Assembly: GCA_014843695.1 (NCBI GenBank)
Contig: CM026390.1
Coordinates: forward strand, 57,592,543-57,656,542
Source: Archivesica marissinica
Taxonomy: Eukaryota; Mollusca; Bivalvia; Venerida; Vesicomyidae
Direction: 5' to 3'
Length of the DNA stretch: 64,000 nt
In this document: one piece after another, positions 1 through 12,100 of the stretch
Layout of the letters: each line of letters starts with the position of its first letter
Numbering within the stretch: position 1 is the first letter of the stretch
Translations under genes and position numbers: made by a program
Notes under the pieces: generated by a model
Database searches by the model: none
Told to the model about the DNA's origin: nothing
What the model saw: the letters and a program-made list of their open reading frames with translations, nothing else

Positions 1-61
1 GCTCCTCATCAGAACCGATGACAAGTTTTGTCAGGTTTGTACCAGCTAACATCAACTTTAA

Positions 62-316
62 ATGATGAAAGAAGTAGCTATACGTCTCGTAGTCGAAAAC
101 TGCCGAAAAACCATTAACACTTGGAAAAAGAGGAACTTAACAATGTATGGAAAAATAACCGTTATTAAATCTATCCTATTACCAAAATTTACATATATTA
201 TGCAATCTTCGTACGTTCCTATGAATAAACTAAATGAAATAAATCTAATGTTCTACCAATATCTTTGGAACGATAAACGAGAAAAAATAAAAAGGAGTAC
301 TTTAATTAATAATTAA
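62..316 (+). pseudogene. L1/Tx1-like LINE reverse transcriptase tail, left-arm copy
   Basis: The 84-residue open frame has the pattern seen downstream of the RT catalytic core in L1-clade LINEs: a TINTWKKRNLTMYGKI block followed by hydrophobic residues, then FYQYLWNDKREKIKRSTLI. No catalytic palm motifs are present. It is a 5' and 3' truncated fragment, mirrored exactly at 15665-15919 on the other strand. In the right arm it lies antisense between a PHD-finger exon and Mutator-like transposase sequence, so it probably inserted into that gene. Confidence 0.6.
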
Positions 317-321
317 CTTAC

Positions 322-530
322 CTTGTCAGAGCAGAGCTGGCGTCATATTCCAATCCAACAAAACAACAACACTGACACAAATAGCTTAATGATGCCTTTG
401 ACCACGACTTTAAGTCTGATTCACTTAGATTTGCACACGTTGCATGGACCCAGTTTTGGCAATTACAGCAATGTATAGTGTCATTATGACAATCCCTAAG
501 ACATATGATACATGGAAATTCTTCCATCAT
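322..530 (-). CDS. PHD-like zinc-finger exon, left-arm copy
   Basis: Mirror image of 15451-15659, identical in translation. It begins with ATG and encodes a Cys/His cluster of PHD type (CIICLRDC, then HCCNCQNWVHATC, then CQCC). It ends at a GTAAGT donor. See the right-arm copy for context. Confidence 0.5.
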
Positions 531-1127
531 GAATGAACAATGTTCATAAACTCATTAACACTATAACGTTTCTATGAGTGGTGAATTTGAATTTTCAGGC
601 CGAGTTTATATACATTAAGGCTTTTACTCAATTGTTTACATAATTATAATTACCATCACACCTTCTGTAGTGACATCTTTAATGTTACCGAACATGAAAG
701 TCGGCCGTAACTTTAACAGTTTGCATTAATTAAAACCCATTCTTTCATAGCCCTGGACTTGCCAATAATTACTGTCTATTTAATTAATTGTCAATTGGGT
801 ACGTTTTCCATGATTAGAGGAAACAATACTAATAACGTGCTTTAATTGAAACGGTGCCTTTCATGTTATTAAGTATTATGATAATGGTCTTATTAACACA
901 TTGAACTGCAAATCCAGAGGTCGTGAGTGTAATCCCTAGTCCAAAATAAAATAACTAGTAGTTTTAATATTTATTATTGTCTCATATATACAACCAATAA
1001 AACAAATGTGAGCAAGTTTATCAGAGTATCTCAGTCATATAAACATGATCACATATTGAAGTTATTTAAAAAGATAAACCAAAAAACACCCTATACAATC
1101 GTAATAAAAGTAAAGTGAGGGGCCTCC
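531..1127. other. AT-rich non-coding DNA, left arm
   Basis: No coding frame or RNA gene is recognised. The stretch is mirrored at 14854-15450 and would be the 5' flank of the PHD-finger exon. Confidence 0.6.
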
Positions 1128-1335
1128 GTTTTTGGCCGAGTGGTTAAGGTCTTTGACTTCAAATCACTTGCCACTCACCGATGTAGGTTTGAATCCCTCG
1201 AAGTTTTGCATGCGAGGAAGCTATCCAGAAACAACATTACATCCCTGTTATTTTCAAATTATTATTATTATTATACCACATTTATATAGCACCCTTTTCA
1301 TATCAGATACGTTCAAAGGTGCTTTACAATAAGAG
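1128..1335 (+). mobile_element. tRNA-derived SINE with CR1/L2-type 3' tail (family E), left arm
   Basis: The 5' part resembles a class II tRNA, with a TGGCCGAGTGGTTAAGG A box and a GGTTTGAATCC B box. The 3' part has an ATT microsatellite, then a tail with TATAGCACCC and TTCAAAGGTGCTTTACAA, the kind of end shared by many CR1/L2-mobilised SINEs. The acceptor stem does not close, so this is a SINE head and not a functional tRNA gene. Mirrored at 14646-14853. Confidence 0.65.
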
Positions 1336-1764
1336 TCTGCAAGTAAAAACAGTAAAACATGTAATAAAACAATAGTATAACTTAAAGTAATGTAACAATG
1401 TATCCTAACTAATTTAGTCAATGAAGTTTTAAAAAAAATAAAATAATGTAAGGGTCGCATACCAGGCCCACCCTCGCCTGCCAGAGGCCCCTGTCCCCAT
1501 GGCAGAAGAGGGAAAGCGTGGGTGGACTTCAAAGCAAGAACTAAAAGGCATACGCCATAAGACTAAGATATGCAGTTAAAGAATATGTATACCAGATATA
1601 TATGTTAAAAGATTTAAGGATTGTTTGTTAAAACAATATAAATAAGTACAAGATAAAATAGTTTTCAATATTTGCATGAAAATATCAGGAATATAATGTA
1701 TGATTATATAACATTACAATGAACTGAATGTTGTGTATCAGAGCTTGTAATATCTACTGTGCTA

Positions 1765-2190
1765 ATAAAACAGTTAATAACTCTCTCATTACTGAATATT
1801 ATTTATTTATTTTTTAGGTATAAGTCACGAACACTATAATGTACGTAATTAACATAAAAAAACAAAGAATATATGAAAACTGTGGCCATATATGCCTTTT
1901 ATATGGCAGTTTTCGGTAATTTAAAGAAAGCTAGGACACCCGTGATAATTACCTAACCGTGATATTTACAATGCGCTAATAAAACAGTTAATAACTCTCT
2001 CATTACTGAATATTTTTTATTTATTTCTTGGGTATAAGTCACAAACTCTATAATGTATTTAATTAACACGATAAAAACAATGCTTATATCAAAACTGTGG
2101 CCATATAAGGTAGTTTTCGGTAATTTAAACCAGTTTTCGGTAATTTAAACCAGTTTTCGGTAAAAAAAGTAGTTTTCGGTAATAAGTAGT
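1765..2190 (+). repeat. Duplicated AT-rich repeat with AGTTTTCGGTAATTTAAACC units, left arm
   Basis: Two diverged copies of a block of about 200 bp follow each other, each beginning near GCTAATAAAACAGTTAATAAC. The second ends in short tandem copies of the AGTTTTCGGTAATTTAAACC type (2111-2185). The block recurs at 13791-14216 (mirror) and at 17492-17735 outside the palindrome, so it is a dispersed repeat. Confidence 0.7.
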
Positions 2191-2415
2191 ACCATTAAGA
2201 AATTACTATAATTTAACCTGGTACGAATCGTCTCAGACATTGAGACATGTCCAGGGTACAAATTGATGTTTGGATGTCTCGTACATTTGGTATAAATCAT
2301 CTCAGACATTTGATACAAAACGTCCAAGCTGCGTACGAAACGTTGAAGCTCTGTACTGGATCTGGATATCTACGTTGCAGGGCCAGTTACGGCATAAGGT
2401 GCAACGGGAGAGAGT

Positions 2416-2860
2416 CTAGTAGAGCGGATTTAGAGCTGTCCTGAAACCGCCTATTGTCTCTGCACATACAACATTGTCACTTAGTTTATTCCAGTCTAGT
2501 ACTGTTTTAGGGAAGAATGATTGTTTATACTGCTCTTTATTACAAGTGAAAGTTTTGAAGCACTTTGAATTATTTGTAATTTGATTTTCTAGAATGTTTG
2601 TAGTAGTATAGTCAGTGAATTTACGTATTTTTACGTTTCGCTTAGCCCTTATGGGTGTGAGTATGTCGTGACAAGGTAAAGCTGGCACCTTCCCCTCGAC
2701 CACTTTGTATAGGAACGTCAGTCTTTTGGCCTTCCTTCTGGACTGTAGGCTCTCGAGCTCCAGTTTTTGCAGCATGTTTGTGATGCAGCCTTCTTCTCGG
2801 GAATAGTAGTCGCCAGTGATGAATCTGGCCGCTTGCCTTTGAACTTCTCAATTCGCTCTG
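2416..2860 (-). pseudogene. LINE ORF2 C-terminal fragment, left-arm copy
   Basis: The frame from 2775 to 2416 encodes 119 residues matching the C-terminal region after the RT domain of Jockey/CR1-type LINEs (MLQKLELESLQSRRKAKR, then FPKTVLDWNKL). Upstream, the IEKVQRQAARFITG block is broken here by single-base losses near 2846 and 2867 relative to the right arm. The transposon terminus at 2900 lies immediately beyond it. Confidence 0.65.
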
Positions 2861-2899
2861 TACAAATCATCTGCATCCAAACAGTGGTCTAAATTCTAA

Positions 2900-5800
2900 T
2901 ATAGGGACATTTCACGGTATTCGTTTTGTTGCGGACAGGACATTCAGAGACTTGTTTCTTTCACAGAAATTATTCTTGGGTATATTTTAAAAGTTTGAAT
3001 GCACTTCATATGATAACAAAATCAAATCTTTGGAATTTCAATTTTGGGGGGGAAAATGTGAAATAAAACGGGTTGCGGACAGGACAGAAAGTGAAGTGGG
3101 TTTTACTGTATGTTAGAAAAACCCAAAGTTCTGTCCATCCACTTGTTTTCTAAGATATTAAACCCTGCATATTTATATCTAAATGCCATAGGTATATTTT
3201 GGAGAAAATTTGATTCCAAAATGTTCAAGAATGACCGAGGGGGTAATTAACTGTGCGTTGCGGACAGGACATGGACAGAGCGTTGCGGACAGGACACGTT
3301 TTCACTTTGCATATAAATGAATTAAAATGCATTTTAATAAGAATAAAATAACTTTATTATCTAGTGACATGTATATACAGTGTTCCCCATGATGGATTTC
3401 ATCAGGGGTATGGATCGGAGCTTGCCCCCCCCACCAACTTTTTTCCAAATGTCATGGTTTTCACATCTAAATCTGCACTAACACTGTCATTTACTTTTTT
3501 TTAAAATATGTACAACCTCAATATTCTGCATATAATAGATTTTATCAAGCTCCTGATCCCTGCCCCCCCCCCCCCATATTAACATTGAGTTTTTGAGTCT
3601 ATTCCTTTACTGGGACGGCAAGCGAAAATGTATAACGTCCACGATTGTCCATCACAGGTGCATCTAAGACTCCAATCACATCGTGTCGATCAACCCAGGA
3701 ATCATCATTTGTTTTGAAGGTGAACACTTTCTTGTCCTTGTCTTTCGATCGAAGGAATGAGAATTTGATAATGTTCTCCATATGATCAATGTCAGTGCAC
3801 TGTCCAAGGAACACCTTCTCCAATTTGCTAGCGGTGAATCTTACCAAGCAAAAGTCACCAATTTTGCAGTCACGACTAGATATAGCAAAGTCCTTCTCAA
3901 TAGGCATAGGTTCCTCGGTTTGATTGTTTTTCACCGTCTGTATGACACGTGCGATGGTCATAGGCTCGTGGCGTGTGAATGGCGAGTTCAGCGCTACTGC
4001 GAGACTACAGTCGTCATTGTGTCGGAGATAGTGCAGCGAATGTGTTCCACTGACTGCAAGACACTTCGCGAAACGATTGTCCAAATGAGCGGTACATTCC
4101 TTGATGTCGTCACTGGAGAGCCAAAGTACATTGATTTTGCCCGTGAGCCTTTTGGCAACGTTGTAGAACTCACGAGGATTTGTCACGGTTTCACGTTCTT
4201 GCAGAATTGCTCTCCAAACGACTCGTTTTGTTTCGCCACCAATTCCGTCGACTGGACCTTTCCCATGAGCTGTACAGAAGAAGCTCCATCTGCCGTCCAC
4301 TCGCAGTCCCGTTCATGAAACCGAGGTTGGCGAATTTGTACCGTTTTTGAATTGGCTTGCGCAACGTCCCAACCAGTAGTGACTTGTAAATGTCCCACTG
4401 CAAGACCATTTTCAGGTCACTCAAAAACAGCTTTGTTGGCATAACAGCCCGTCTTGTTCATGTACAGGTTCATCCGAATAATCGAAATGAAAGTGTTCCA
4501 GAGGTCCGATGTTCAGTTCGAACGAAATCAACAAACGGTAAAAATCGTCCACACAACACCGCCGATCCCAGTGGAGCTGACATGATCTCGACTGATGTTT
4601 TGATAGAGAAAGTTCTCGGAGAAGTCTTCTTGAATGATGACTTCACCAGGTTTGATTGTCCCTTTCAAACACCGCAATTCCGCATGCTGGCGACGCTCAT
4701 CGTACACATGTCGAGAAAATCGAATTGAGCTGACTTTTCAGTTCGGTACTGGTGCTTTCAAGATCCGAGTTGATCAGAGTTTTTACGGTTTTGCCGTCCT
4801 GAGTTTTGTCCATTGATAGTAGACACGGTGATTTGCGTCGATTTTAGCGTTTTACCTTGTTCGTCAACTCCCCACACTCGGACACTTTCATCGACACAGT
4901 CAATGTTTGCCAAGGTCACAAACAGTATTCCACAACGACTTAATCACCCGAATGGCGGTACGCTTTTTGTGAAGAACCATATCGCAAGCAATGCAATGTT
5001 CTGAGGGACTTGCCACTACACACTTCTTTGGTCCTGATTTTCATCGTTTGTGCACATAAGGTGGCGTAGCCGGTGAACTTTGGTGAAAGCCATAGTCCCA
5101 TGCTCACGACAGAAAACCTGGTGCGATTCGGACAGTGACAAATATAGCAAACGTTTTTGCTTGTGTTCTCGTTTACCAGTGACAGAGTCTTTTACAGATA
5201 TGCAGTCTCTTTTTCCTGAACACATCCTACTTATGTCATCACGCAAGTAAAACTGATGCACAAGCTCTAATGTCTGATTGGGAATGGCATCAGAACGTTT
5301 CTTTCGTTCATCATCGATAAGACTTCGTCGAACTCTAGTGTCTCTGACCGTTTTACAAAGTTTATCCCGTTTATCTCGAGGCATCGATGATAACACAGCA
5401 CCAAGTACATGTGTTTCCCTCGTTGGCGTTCCAGGTAGAGCACGTATTACCTTGGCCACAGCCTTTCCAAGCGTGTTCTTGGACGGTCCTATTTCCTCTG
5501 GCTCTGCCTCCGGTCTTCGAGCATTCGCCTTTTCTCTTCGTTGCCGTTGTTTGGCCTCCCGTTCCTTTCGCTTTTTTTCGTTCTTCTCCCATTCAGTCAT
5601 AGTGACCTTTTTCAAAGCTCGTTGTTGCTTTTTCCTGTCTCGATCTTTTACTTTAGCAGCCTCGTGTTTCTCGTCATCATTCCAGACCTTCGCTCTAAAA
5701 CGATGGGATCTTTCTGTAGCAGTTAATGCTGGCATGACTTCTGAGGTGCTGAGTTGATCTGGTGAAACATGAACTTGGGCTCTATCTTATAAGTCCCAGT

Positions 5801-6615
5801 TCTGTTGTTATAGTAATCAAGCCTGTTGAGTCCTAAAAGGTGTTTTAACACCTCTTTTGATAAAGCCATCCTAGCACAAACCTGTTAAGAAGCCCTTCCT
5901 GGTCTTCATGATTTCATTGTTTCTTCCATGGAAGCCAAACAAAAGAAGAAGACATTCCAATCATCAAGGATTAAGCCACTAGACTAAATTTTAAGTGACC
6001 ACCCTACATAGGAAAATCATGATTAATAACAGTTTTCTTTTCAAAAATCACTTTTGAGTAATTTTATGTCCTGTCCGCAACGTTTTTGTCCTGTCCGCAA
6101 CAGAAATGAGTTGTGGGTTCCCATGAAGTGTGTTATATGTTTGTCTTTACTTTTGGTTGATATTATTCAGATATACCCCAGCTAAGAGAATATAAAGTTT
6201 GGGTTTTCAAATCCAACTATTTTTGGGTGAAATTAAAACTTTTCGACCGAAAACGTTGCGGACAGGACACCCCTTGGGTCTGTTAGTGTTTTGTATCTTC
6301 CCACATTTATAAAAAAATTAAAACTGCATCATGTTTATACTTAGACATAACCACTATGCTGTAACAACAGAAATTGACCTAAAGTTAAATACACCACGAT
6401 AAAACTTAAAAAAACATTTGTCCTGTCCGCAACGCTGAAATCCATTTGTTCGTGTTAAATAGCTAATTTGCATATATTAAAAATGTGCAATTTTGACCCA
6501 AATGCCAATTTCCGGTCTTCAGATACCTATCTAACATATACATTTGGTACTTTGCTCAAATTCAGACTTTAATATTTTTTATGTCACTTCACATATACTG
6601 TGAAATGGCCCTATA
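2900..6615 (-). mobile_element. Iteron-bearing DDE transposon, left-arm copy (decayed)
   Basis: The ends are inverted repeats of the form TATAGGG(A/C)CATTTCAC(G/A)GTAT. The copy is 3716 bp, 42 bp shorter than the right-arm copy. It carries the same GTTGCGGACAGGACA iterons flanking a transposase frame broken between about 4300 and 5016. It keeps some residues that look more ancestral than the right arm, such as GPVDGIGG where the right arm has GPVDRIGG, so it is an independently evolved copy and not only an error-bearing one. Confidence 0.75.
3599..5735 (-). pseudogene. Transposase of the iteron transposon, broken left-arm copy
   Basis: The N-terminal 239 codons (5735-5016) and the C-terminal 233 codons (4300-3599) remain open and match the ends of the 716-residue protein in the right arm. 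The middle, which includes the Cys cluster and the first two candidate catalytic Asp residues, is scrambled by substitutions and small indels. The C-terminal part still has the HGKGPVDGIGG motif. It is non-functional as read here; some of the indels could be sequencing errors. Confidence 0.75.
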
Positions 6616-6690
6616 AGACTTTTACCTCGAGAATATTAGAAACGACTATACTAGATATGAACTGAATACATGCTGAGTGTAACTTCTCAC

Positions 6691-6831
6691 CCTGTTGAAT
6701 CGTCCTCTGGACATAACATCAGATATGGACTTTGCAGCATCGTTTTTCTCAGCAACATTCAAAACTTTTACCATGTTTAATACAGAACTGGAGCTATATA
6801 ATCGTCTGAAAATAACTAAAATGCACATCAT
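6691..6831 (-). CDS. TOP3A: TOP3A exon 1, left-arm duplicate
   Basis: Exact mirror in translation of the right-arm exon (9106-9246). It encodes the VAEKNDAAKSI start of the TOPRIM fold and ends at a GTGAGA donor. No exon 2 lies downstream on this strand within the window, because the scaffold starts at base 1. It is therefore a duplicate exon of unknown function or an assembly copy. Confidence 0.75.
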
Positions 6832-7021
6832 TTATATCAGAGATACAGCATAGACTGGGATCATATGCTGTTAACTTATATGTTTGATGAAACATGCTAA
6901 AGTGTAAATATTGATATTGTTATTTCCAAATCGGCGCCATTTTGAAAGGTGAAGGTCAAATTAAATACTGTGTAACCCCAAGAGATATAAATATAGCAAA
7001 CATTACATTTACATGTTGTAA

Positions 7022-7284
7022 CAGACGGATATGTAATCCAGTAATTAACACGTTGGACTGGTAATCCCGTCTGACCCAATAAATTATCAGTCTTTCAGAT
7101 GGGACGTTAAGCCGAGGTCTTGTGTTGGTGCTTTACACCGTGCACGTAAAAGAACCAGAGGAGACTCTGGAATGGGTCTCTCTCTCTGTATCATGCACTA
7201 TCCTCCAAAATCTAAAATGACTAATTTCTTCAGGAGACGTCGCTCATATGGGCAACCGGTAGCGACGATAAATAAACGTAAAAC
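7022..7284 (+). mobile_element. tRNA-derived SINE, family A, left arm
   Basis: It has a tRNA-like head ending in CGTCTGACCC, a conserved body (TCAGATGGGACGTTAAGCCG, then GTAAAAGAACCAGAGGAGAC), and a 3' hairpin CGTCGCT...AGCGACG followed by ATAAATAAACGTAAAA. The B box is degenerate in this copy. Other copies lie at 8653-8915, 23000-23259, 25022-25220, 34688-34920 and 45881-46165. Confidence 0.75.
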
Positions 7285-7854
7285 ATTACATGATGTAGAG
7301 CATGGCTATCTCATAGATCCATAGCATAGCTAGATTGAATCCACGATATTGGCTAATAGAACTTAGATGGTTTCTCCTTGCTATCCTGGATGTGAAGAAT
7401 TTGTCATACACGTATGACCTTCTCCTTCAGTTTCGTTCTCTGTTCTTCCTCCCCCATTATGTCATTAAGAAGGCTATGATATGAGGCTGGTTTGTATGCT
7501 ACACTGCCCAAATAACCCCTCCACTGTCCCACAATCTGTGTACCTGTGATGTCATGAGATTGGTGCCCAGTCCACACATTTCTGATATAGAGTGTTCTCT
7601 GTGTAAGTGAATGCCATATGTCACTGAAGAAACACTTTCTGTAAATTTCTCAACAACTGTGTAATTATTTTGCAATACAGCTGCTAAGATTTGTTTGTCT
7701 TTGGCCGTAATATTGACAGTTACTGTATCCAGGGTAAGTGACCAAGGGGTGTGAGAGGATGTCTTCCATCTGGAGAGTCCGGCATTCTGCCATCACAATT
7801 ATTCACCCAAACATACCCAAGAGTGTCCTTCTATTTCAAGTCACTTGCTTCCTC

Positions 7855-8046
7855 CCGCGTCTGTCCGATTCACTATTTCTCTCGCGCGGCGAACTGCTCT
7901 TACATCGGGGTTGGTGGTGAGGTTCCTCTATACGTCACCTCGTCGACTCACTTCAACAACACAACTACCTTCGTGGCCGTCCGTTCTATTCTCTACATTA
8001 ATTTCTCTACCTGCTCTAAGCCCTCGCCCTCTTCCCCACCGCTGCG
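7855..8046. other. Palindrome spacer, GC- and CT-rich
   Basis: The left arm stops matching at 7854. The right arm stops matching the left at 8083, but still matches the third copy (23800-23865) down to 8047, so the unique spacer is about 192 bp. It is richer in C and T than its surroundings and matches nothing else seen in the window. No gene is recognised. Confidence 0.7.
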
Positions 8047-8652
8047 AACAAACACGTTGAAGACATTCAGTAACATGTGCAAGAGGAAGCAAGTGACTTG
8101 AAATAGAAGGACACTCTTGGGTATGTTTGGGTGAATAATTGTGATGGCAGAATGCCGGACTCTCCAGATGGAAGACATCCTCTCACACCCCTTGGTCACT
8201 TACCCTGGATACAGTAACTGTCAATATTACGGCCAAAGACAAACAAATCTTAGCAGCTGTATTGCAAAATAATTACACAGTTGTTGAGAAATTTACAGAA
8301 AGTGTTTCTTCAGTGACATATGGCATTCACTTACACAGAGAACACTCTATATCAGAAATGTGTGGACTGGGCACCAATCTCATGACATCACAGGTACACA
8401 GATTGTGGGACAGTGGAGGGGTTATTTGGGCAGTGTAGCATACAAACCAGCCTCATATCATAGCCTTCTTAATGACATAATGGGGGAGGAAGAACAGAGA
8501 ACGAAACTGAAGGAGAAGGTCATACGTGTATGACAAATTCTTCACATCCAGGATAGCAAGGAGAAACCATCTAAGTTCTATTAGCCAATATCGTGGATTC
8601 AATCTAGCTATGCTATGGATCTATGAGATAGCCATGCTCTACATCATGTAAT

Positions 8653-8915
8653 GTTTTACGTTTATTTATCGTCGCTACCGGTTGCCCATATGAGCGACGT
8701 CTCCTGAAGAAATTAGTCATTTTAGATTTTGGAGGATAGTGCATGATACAGAGAGAGAGACCCATTCCAGAGTCTCCTCTGGTTCTTTTACGTGCACGGT
8801 GTAAAGCACCAACACAAGACCTCGGCTTAACGTCCCATCTGAAAGACTGATAATTTATTGGGTCAGACGGGATTACCAGTCCAACGTGTTAATTACTGGA
8901 TTACATATCCGTCTG
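8653..8915 (-). mobile_element. tRNA-derived SINE, family A, right arm
   Basis: Mirror of 7022-7284. It lies about 200 bp upstream of TOP3A exon 1 in the opposite orientation. Confidence 0.75.
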
Positions 8916-9105
8916 TTACAACATGTAAATGTAATGTTTGCTATATTTATATCTCTTGGGGTTACACAGTATTTAATTTGACCTTCACCTTTCAAAATGG
9001 CGCCGATATGGAAATAACAATATCAATATTTACACTTTAGCATGTTTCATCAAACATATAAGTTAACAGCATATGATCCCAGTCTATGCTGTATCTCTGA
9101 TATAA

Positions 9106-12100
9106 ATGATGTGCATTTTAGTTATTTTCAGACGATTATATAGCTCCAGTTCTGTATTAAACATGGTAAAAGTTTTGAATGTTGCTGAGAAAAACGATGC
9201 TGCAAAGTCCATATCTGATGTTATGTCCAGAGGACGATTCAACAGGGTGAGAAGTTACACTCAGCATGTATTCAGTTCATATCTAGTATAGTCGTTTCTA
9301 ATATTCTCGAGGTAAAAGTCTTATAGGGCCATTTCACAGTATATGTGAAGTGACATAAAAAATATTAAAGTCTGAATTTGAGCAAAGTACCAAATGTATA
9401 TGTTAGATAGGTATCTGAAGACCGGAAATTGGCATTTGGGTCAAAATTGCACATTTTTAATATATGCAAATTAGCTATTTAACACGAACAAATGGATTTC
9501 AGCGTTGCGGACAGGACAAATGTTTTTTTAAGTTTTCTCGTGGTGTATTTAACTTTAGGTCAATTTCTGTTGTTGACAGCATTAGTGTTATGTCTAAGTA
9601 TAACATGATGCAGTTTTAATTTTTTTTATAAATGTGAAGCCATACAAAATCCACTTCACAGACCCAAGGTGTCCTGTCCGCAACGTTTTCGGTCGAAAAG
9701 TTTTAATTTCACCCAAAAATAGTTGGATTTGAAAACCCAAACTTTATATTCTCTTAGCTGGGGTATATCTGAATAATATCAACCAAAAGTAAAGACAAAC
9801 ATATAACACACTTCATGGGAACCCACAACTCATTTCTGTTGCGGACAGGACAAAAACGTTGCGGACAGGACATAAAATTACTCAAAAGTGATTTTTGAAA
9901 AGAAAACTGTTATTAATCATGATTTTCCTATGTAGGTTGGTCACTTAAAATTTAGTCTAGTGGCTTAATCCTTGATGATTGGAATGTCTTCTTCTTTTGT
10001 TTGGCTTCCATGGAAGAAACAATGAAATCATGAAGACCAGGAAGGGCTTCTTAACAGGTTTGTGCTAGGATGGCTTTATCAAAAGAGGTGTTAAAACACC
10101 TTTTAGGACTCAACAGGCTTGATTACTATAACAACAGAACTGGGACTTATAAGATAGAGCCCAAGTTCATGTTTCACCAGATCAACTCGGCACCTCAGAA
10201 GTCATGCCAGCATTAACTGCTACAGAAAGATCCCATCGTTTTAGAGCGAAGGTCTGGAATGATGACGAGAAACACGAGGCTGCTAAAGCAAAAGATCGAG
10301 ACAGGAAAAAGCAACAACGAGCTTTGAAAAAGGTCACTATGACTGAATGGGAGAAGAACGAAAAAAAGCGAAAGGAACGGGAGGCCAAACAACGGCAACG
10401 AAGAGAAAAGGCGAATGCTCGAAGACCGGAGGCAGAGCCAGAGGAAATAGGACCATACAAGTCCAAGAACACGCTTGGAAAGGCTGTGGCCAAGGTAATA
10501 CGTGCTCTACCTGGAACGCCAACGAGGGAAACACCTGTACTTGGTGCTGTGTTATCATCGATGCCTCGAGATAAACGGGATAAACTTTGTAAAACGGTCA
10601 GAGACACTAGAGTTCGACGAAGTCTTATCGATGATGAACGAAAGAAACGTTCTGATGCCATTCCCAATCAGACATTAGAGCTTGTGCATCAGTTTTACTT
10701 GCGTGATGACATAAGTAGGATGTGTCCAGGAAAAAGAGACTGCATATCTGTAAAAGACTCTGTCACTGGTAAACGAGAACACAAGCAAAAACGTTTGCTA
10801 TATTTGTCACTGTCCGAATCGCACCAGGTTTTCTGTCGTGAGCATGGGGACATTATTGGCTTCACCAAGTTCACCGAGCTACGCCCATCTTATGTGAAAC
10901 TGATGACAAATCAGGACCAAGAAGTGTGTATGTGCAAGTACCATCAGAACATTGCATTGCTTGCGACTGGTCTTCACAAAATCGTACCCGCCATTCCGTG
11001 TGATCCAGTCCAAGTTGTGGAACTTACTGTTTGTGACCTTGCAAACATTGACTGTGTCGATCGAAAGTGTCCTATGTGTGGAGTTGACGATATCAATGGT
11101 AACATCGCTGAAATCGACGCCACATCACCCGTGTCCTACTACCAATGGACAACTCAGGACGGCAAAACCGTAAAAACTCTGATCAACTCGGATCTTGAAA
11201 GTACCGAACTGAAAAGTCAGCTCAATCGATTTTCTCGACATGTGTACGATGAGCGTCGCCAGCATGCGGAATTGCGGTGTTTGAAAGGGACAATCAAACC
11301 TGGTGAAGTCATCATTCAAGAAGACTTCTCCGAGAATTTCTCTATCAAACATCAGTCAGAGATCATGTCAGCTCACTGGGCATCCGGCGGTGTGACGATT
11401 TTTACCGTTGTGGTCTACTTTCGTCGAACTGAAACATCTGACCTGGAACACTTGTCATTCTCGATTATCTCGGATGAACCTGTACATGACAAGAAGGCTG
11501 TTTATGCCAACAACAGCTTGGTTTTGCGTGAACTGAAAATGGTCTTGCCGTGGGACATTACAACTGTCCACTACTGGTCGGACGGTGCCGCAAGCCAATT
11601 CAAAAATCGGTACAACTTCGCCAACCTCGCTTTCCATGAACGGGACTTCGAGTGTACGGCAGATTGGAGCTTCTTCTGTACAGCTCATGGGAAAGGTCCA
11701 GTCGACAGAATTGGTGGCGAAACAAAACGAGTCGTTTGGAGAGCAATTCTGCAAGAACGTGAAACCGTGACAAATCCTCGTGAGTTCTACGACGTTGCCA
11801 AAAGGCTCACGGGCAAAATCAATGTACTTTGGCTCTCCAGTGACGACATCAAGGACTGTACCGCTCATTTGGACAATCGTTTCGCGAAGTGTCTTGCAGT
11901 CAGTGGAACACATTCGCTGCACTATCTCCGACACAATGACGACTGTAGTCTCGCAGTAGCGCTGAACTCGCCATTCACACGCCACGAGCCTATGACCATC
12001 GCACGTGTCATACAGACGGTGAAAAACAATCAAACCGAGGAACCTATGCCTATTGAGAAGGACTTTGCTATATCTAGTCGTGACTGCAAAATTGGTGACT

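Noticed and set aside
1128..1210. Possible tRNA-Leu or tRNA-Ser gene
   Set aside because: The A and B boxes are good, but the acceptor stem does not close and a CR1/L2-type SINE tail follows.
3260..3300. GGACAGGACA repeats considered as telomeric or satellite DNA
   Set aside because: The words occur only at defined places inside the transposon and flank its gene, so they are internal iterons.
5278..5757. Phe/Ser-rich frames opposite the transposase N-terminus (also 10182-10667 and 21255-21662)
   Set aside because: They are shadows of the Lys/Arg/Glu-rich coding strand.
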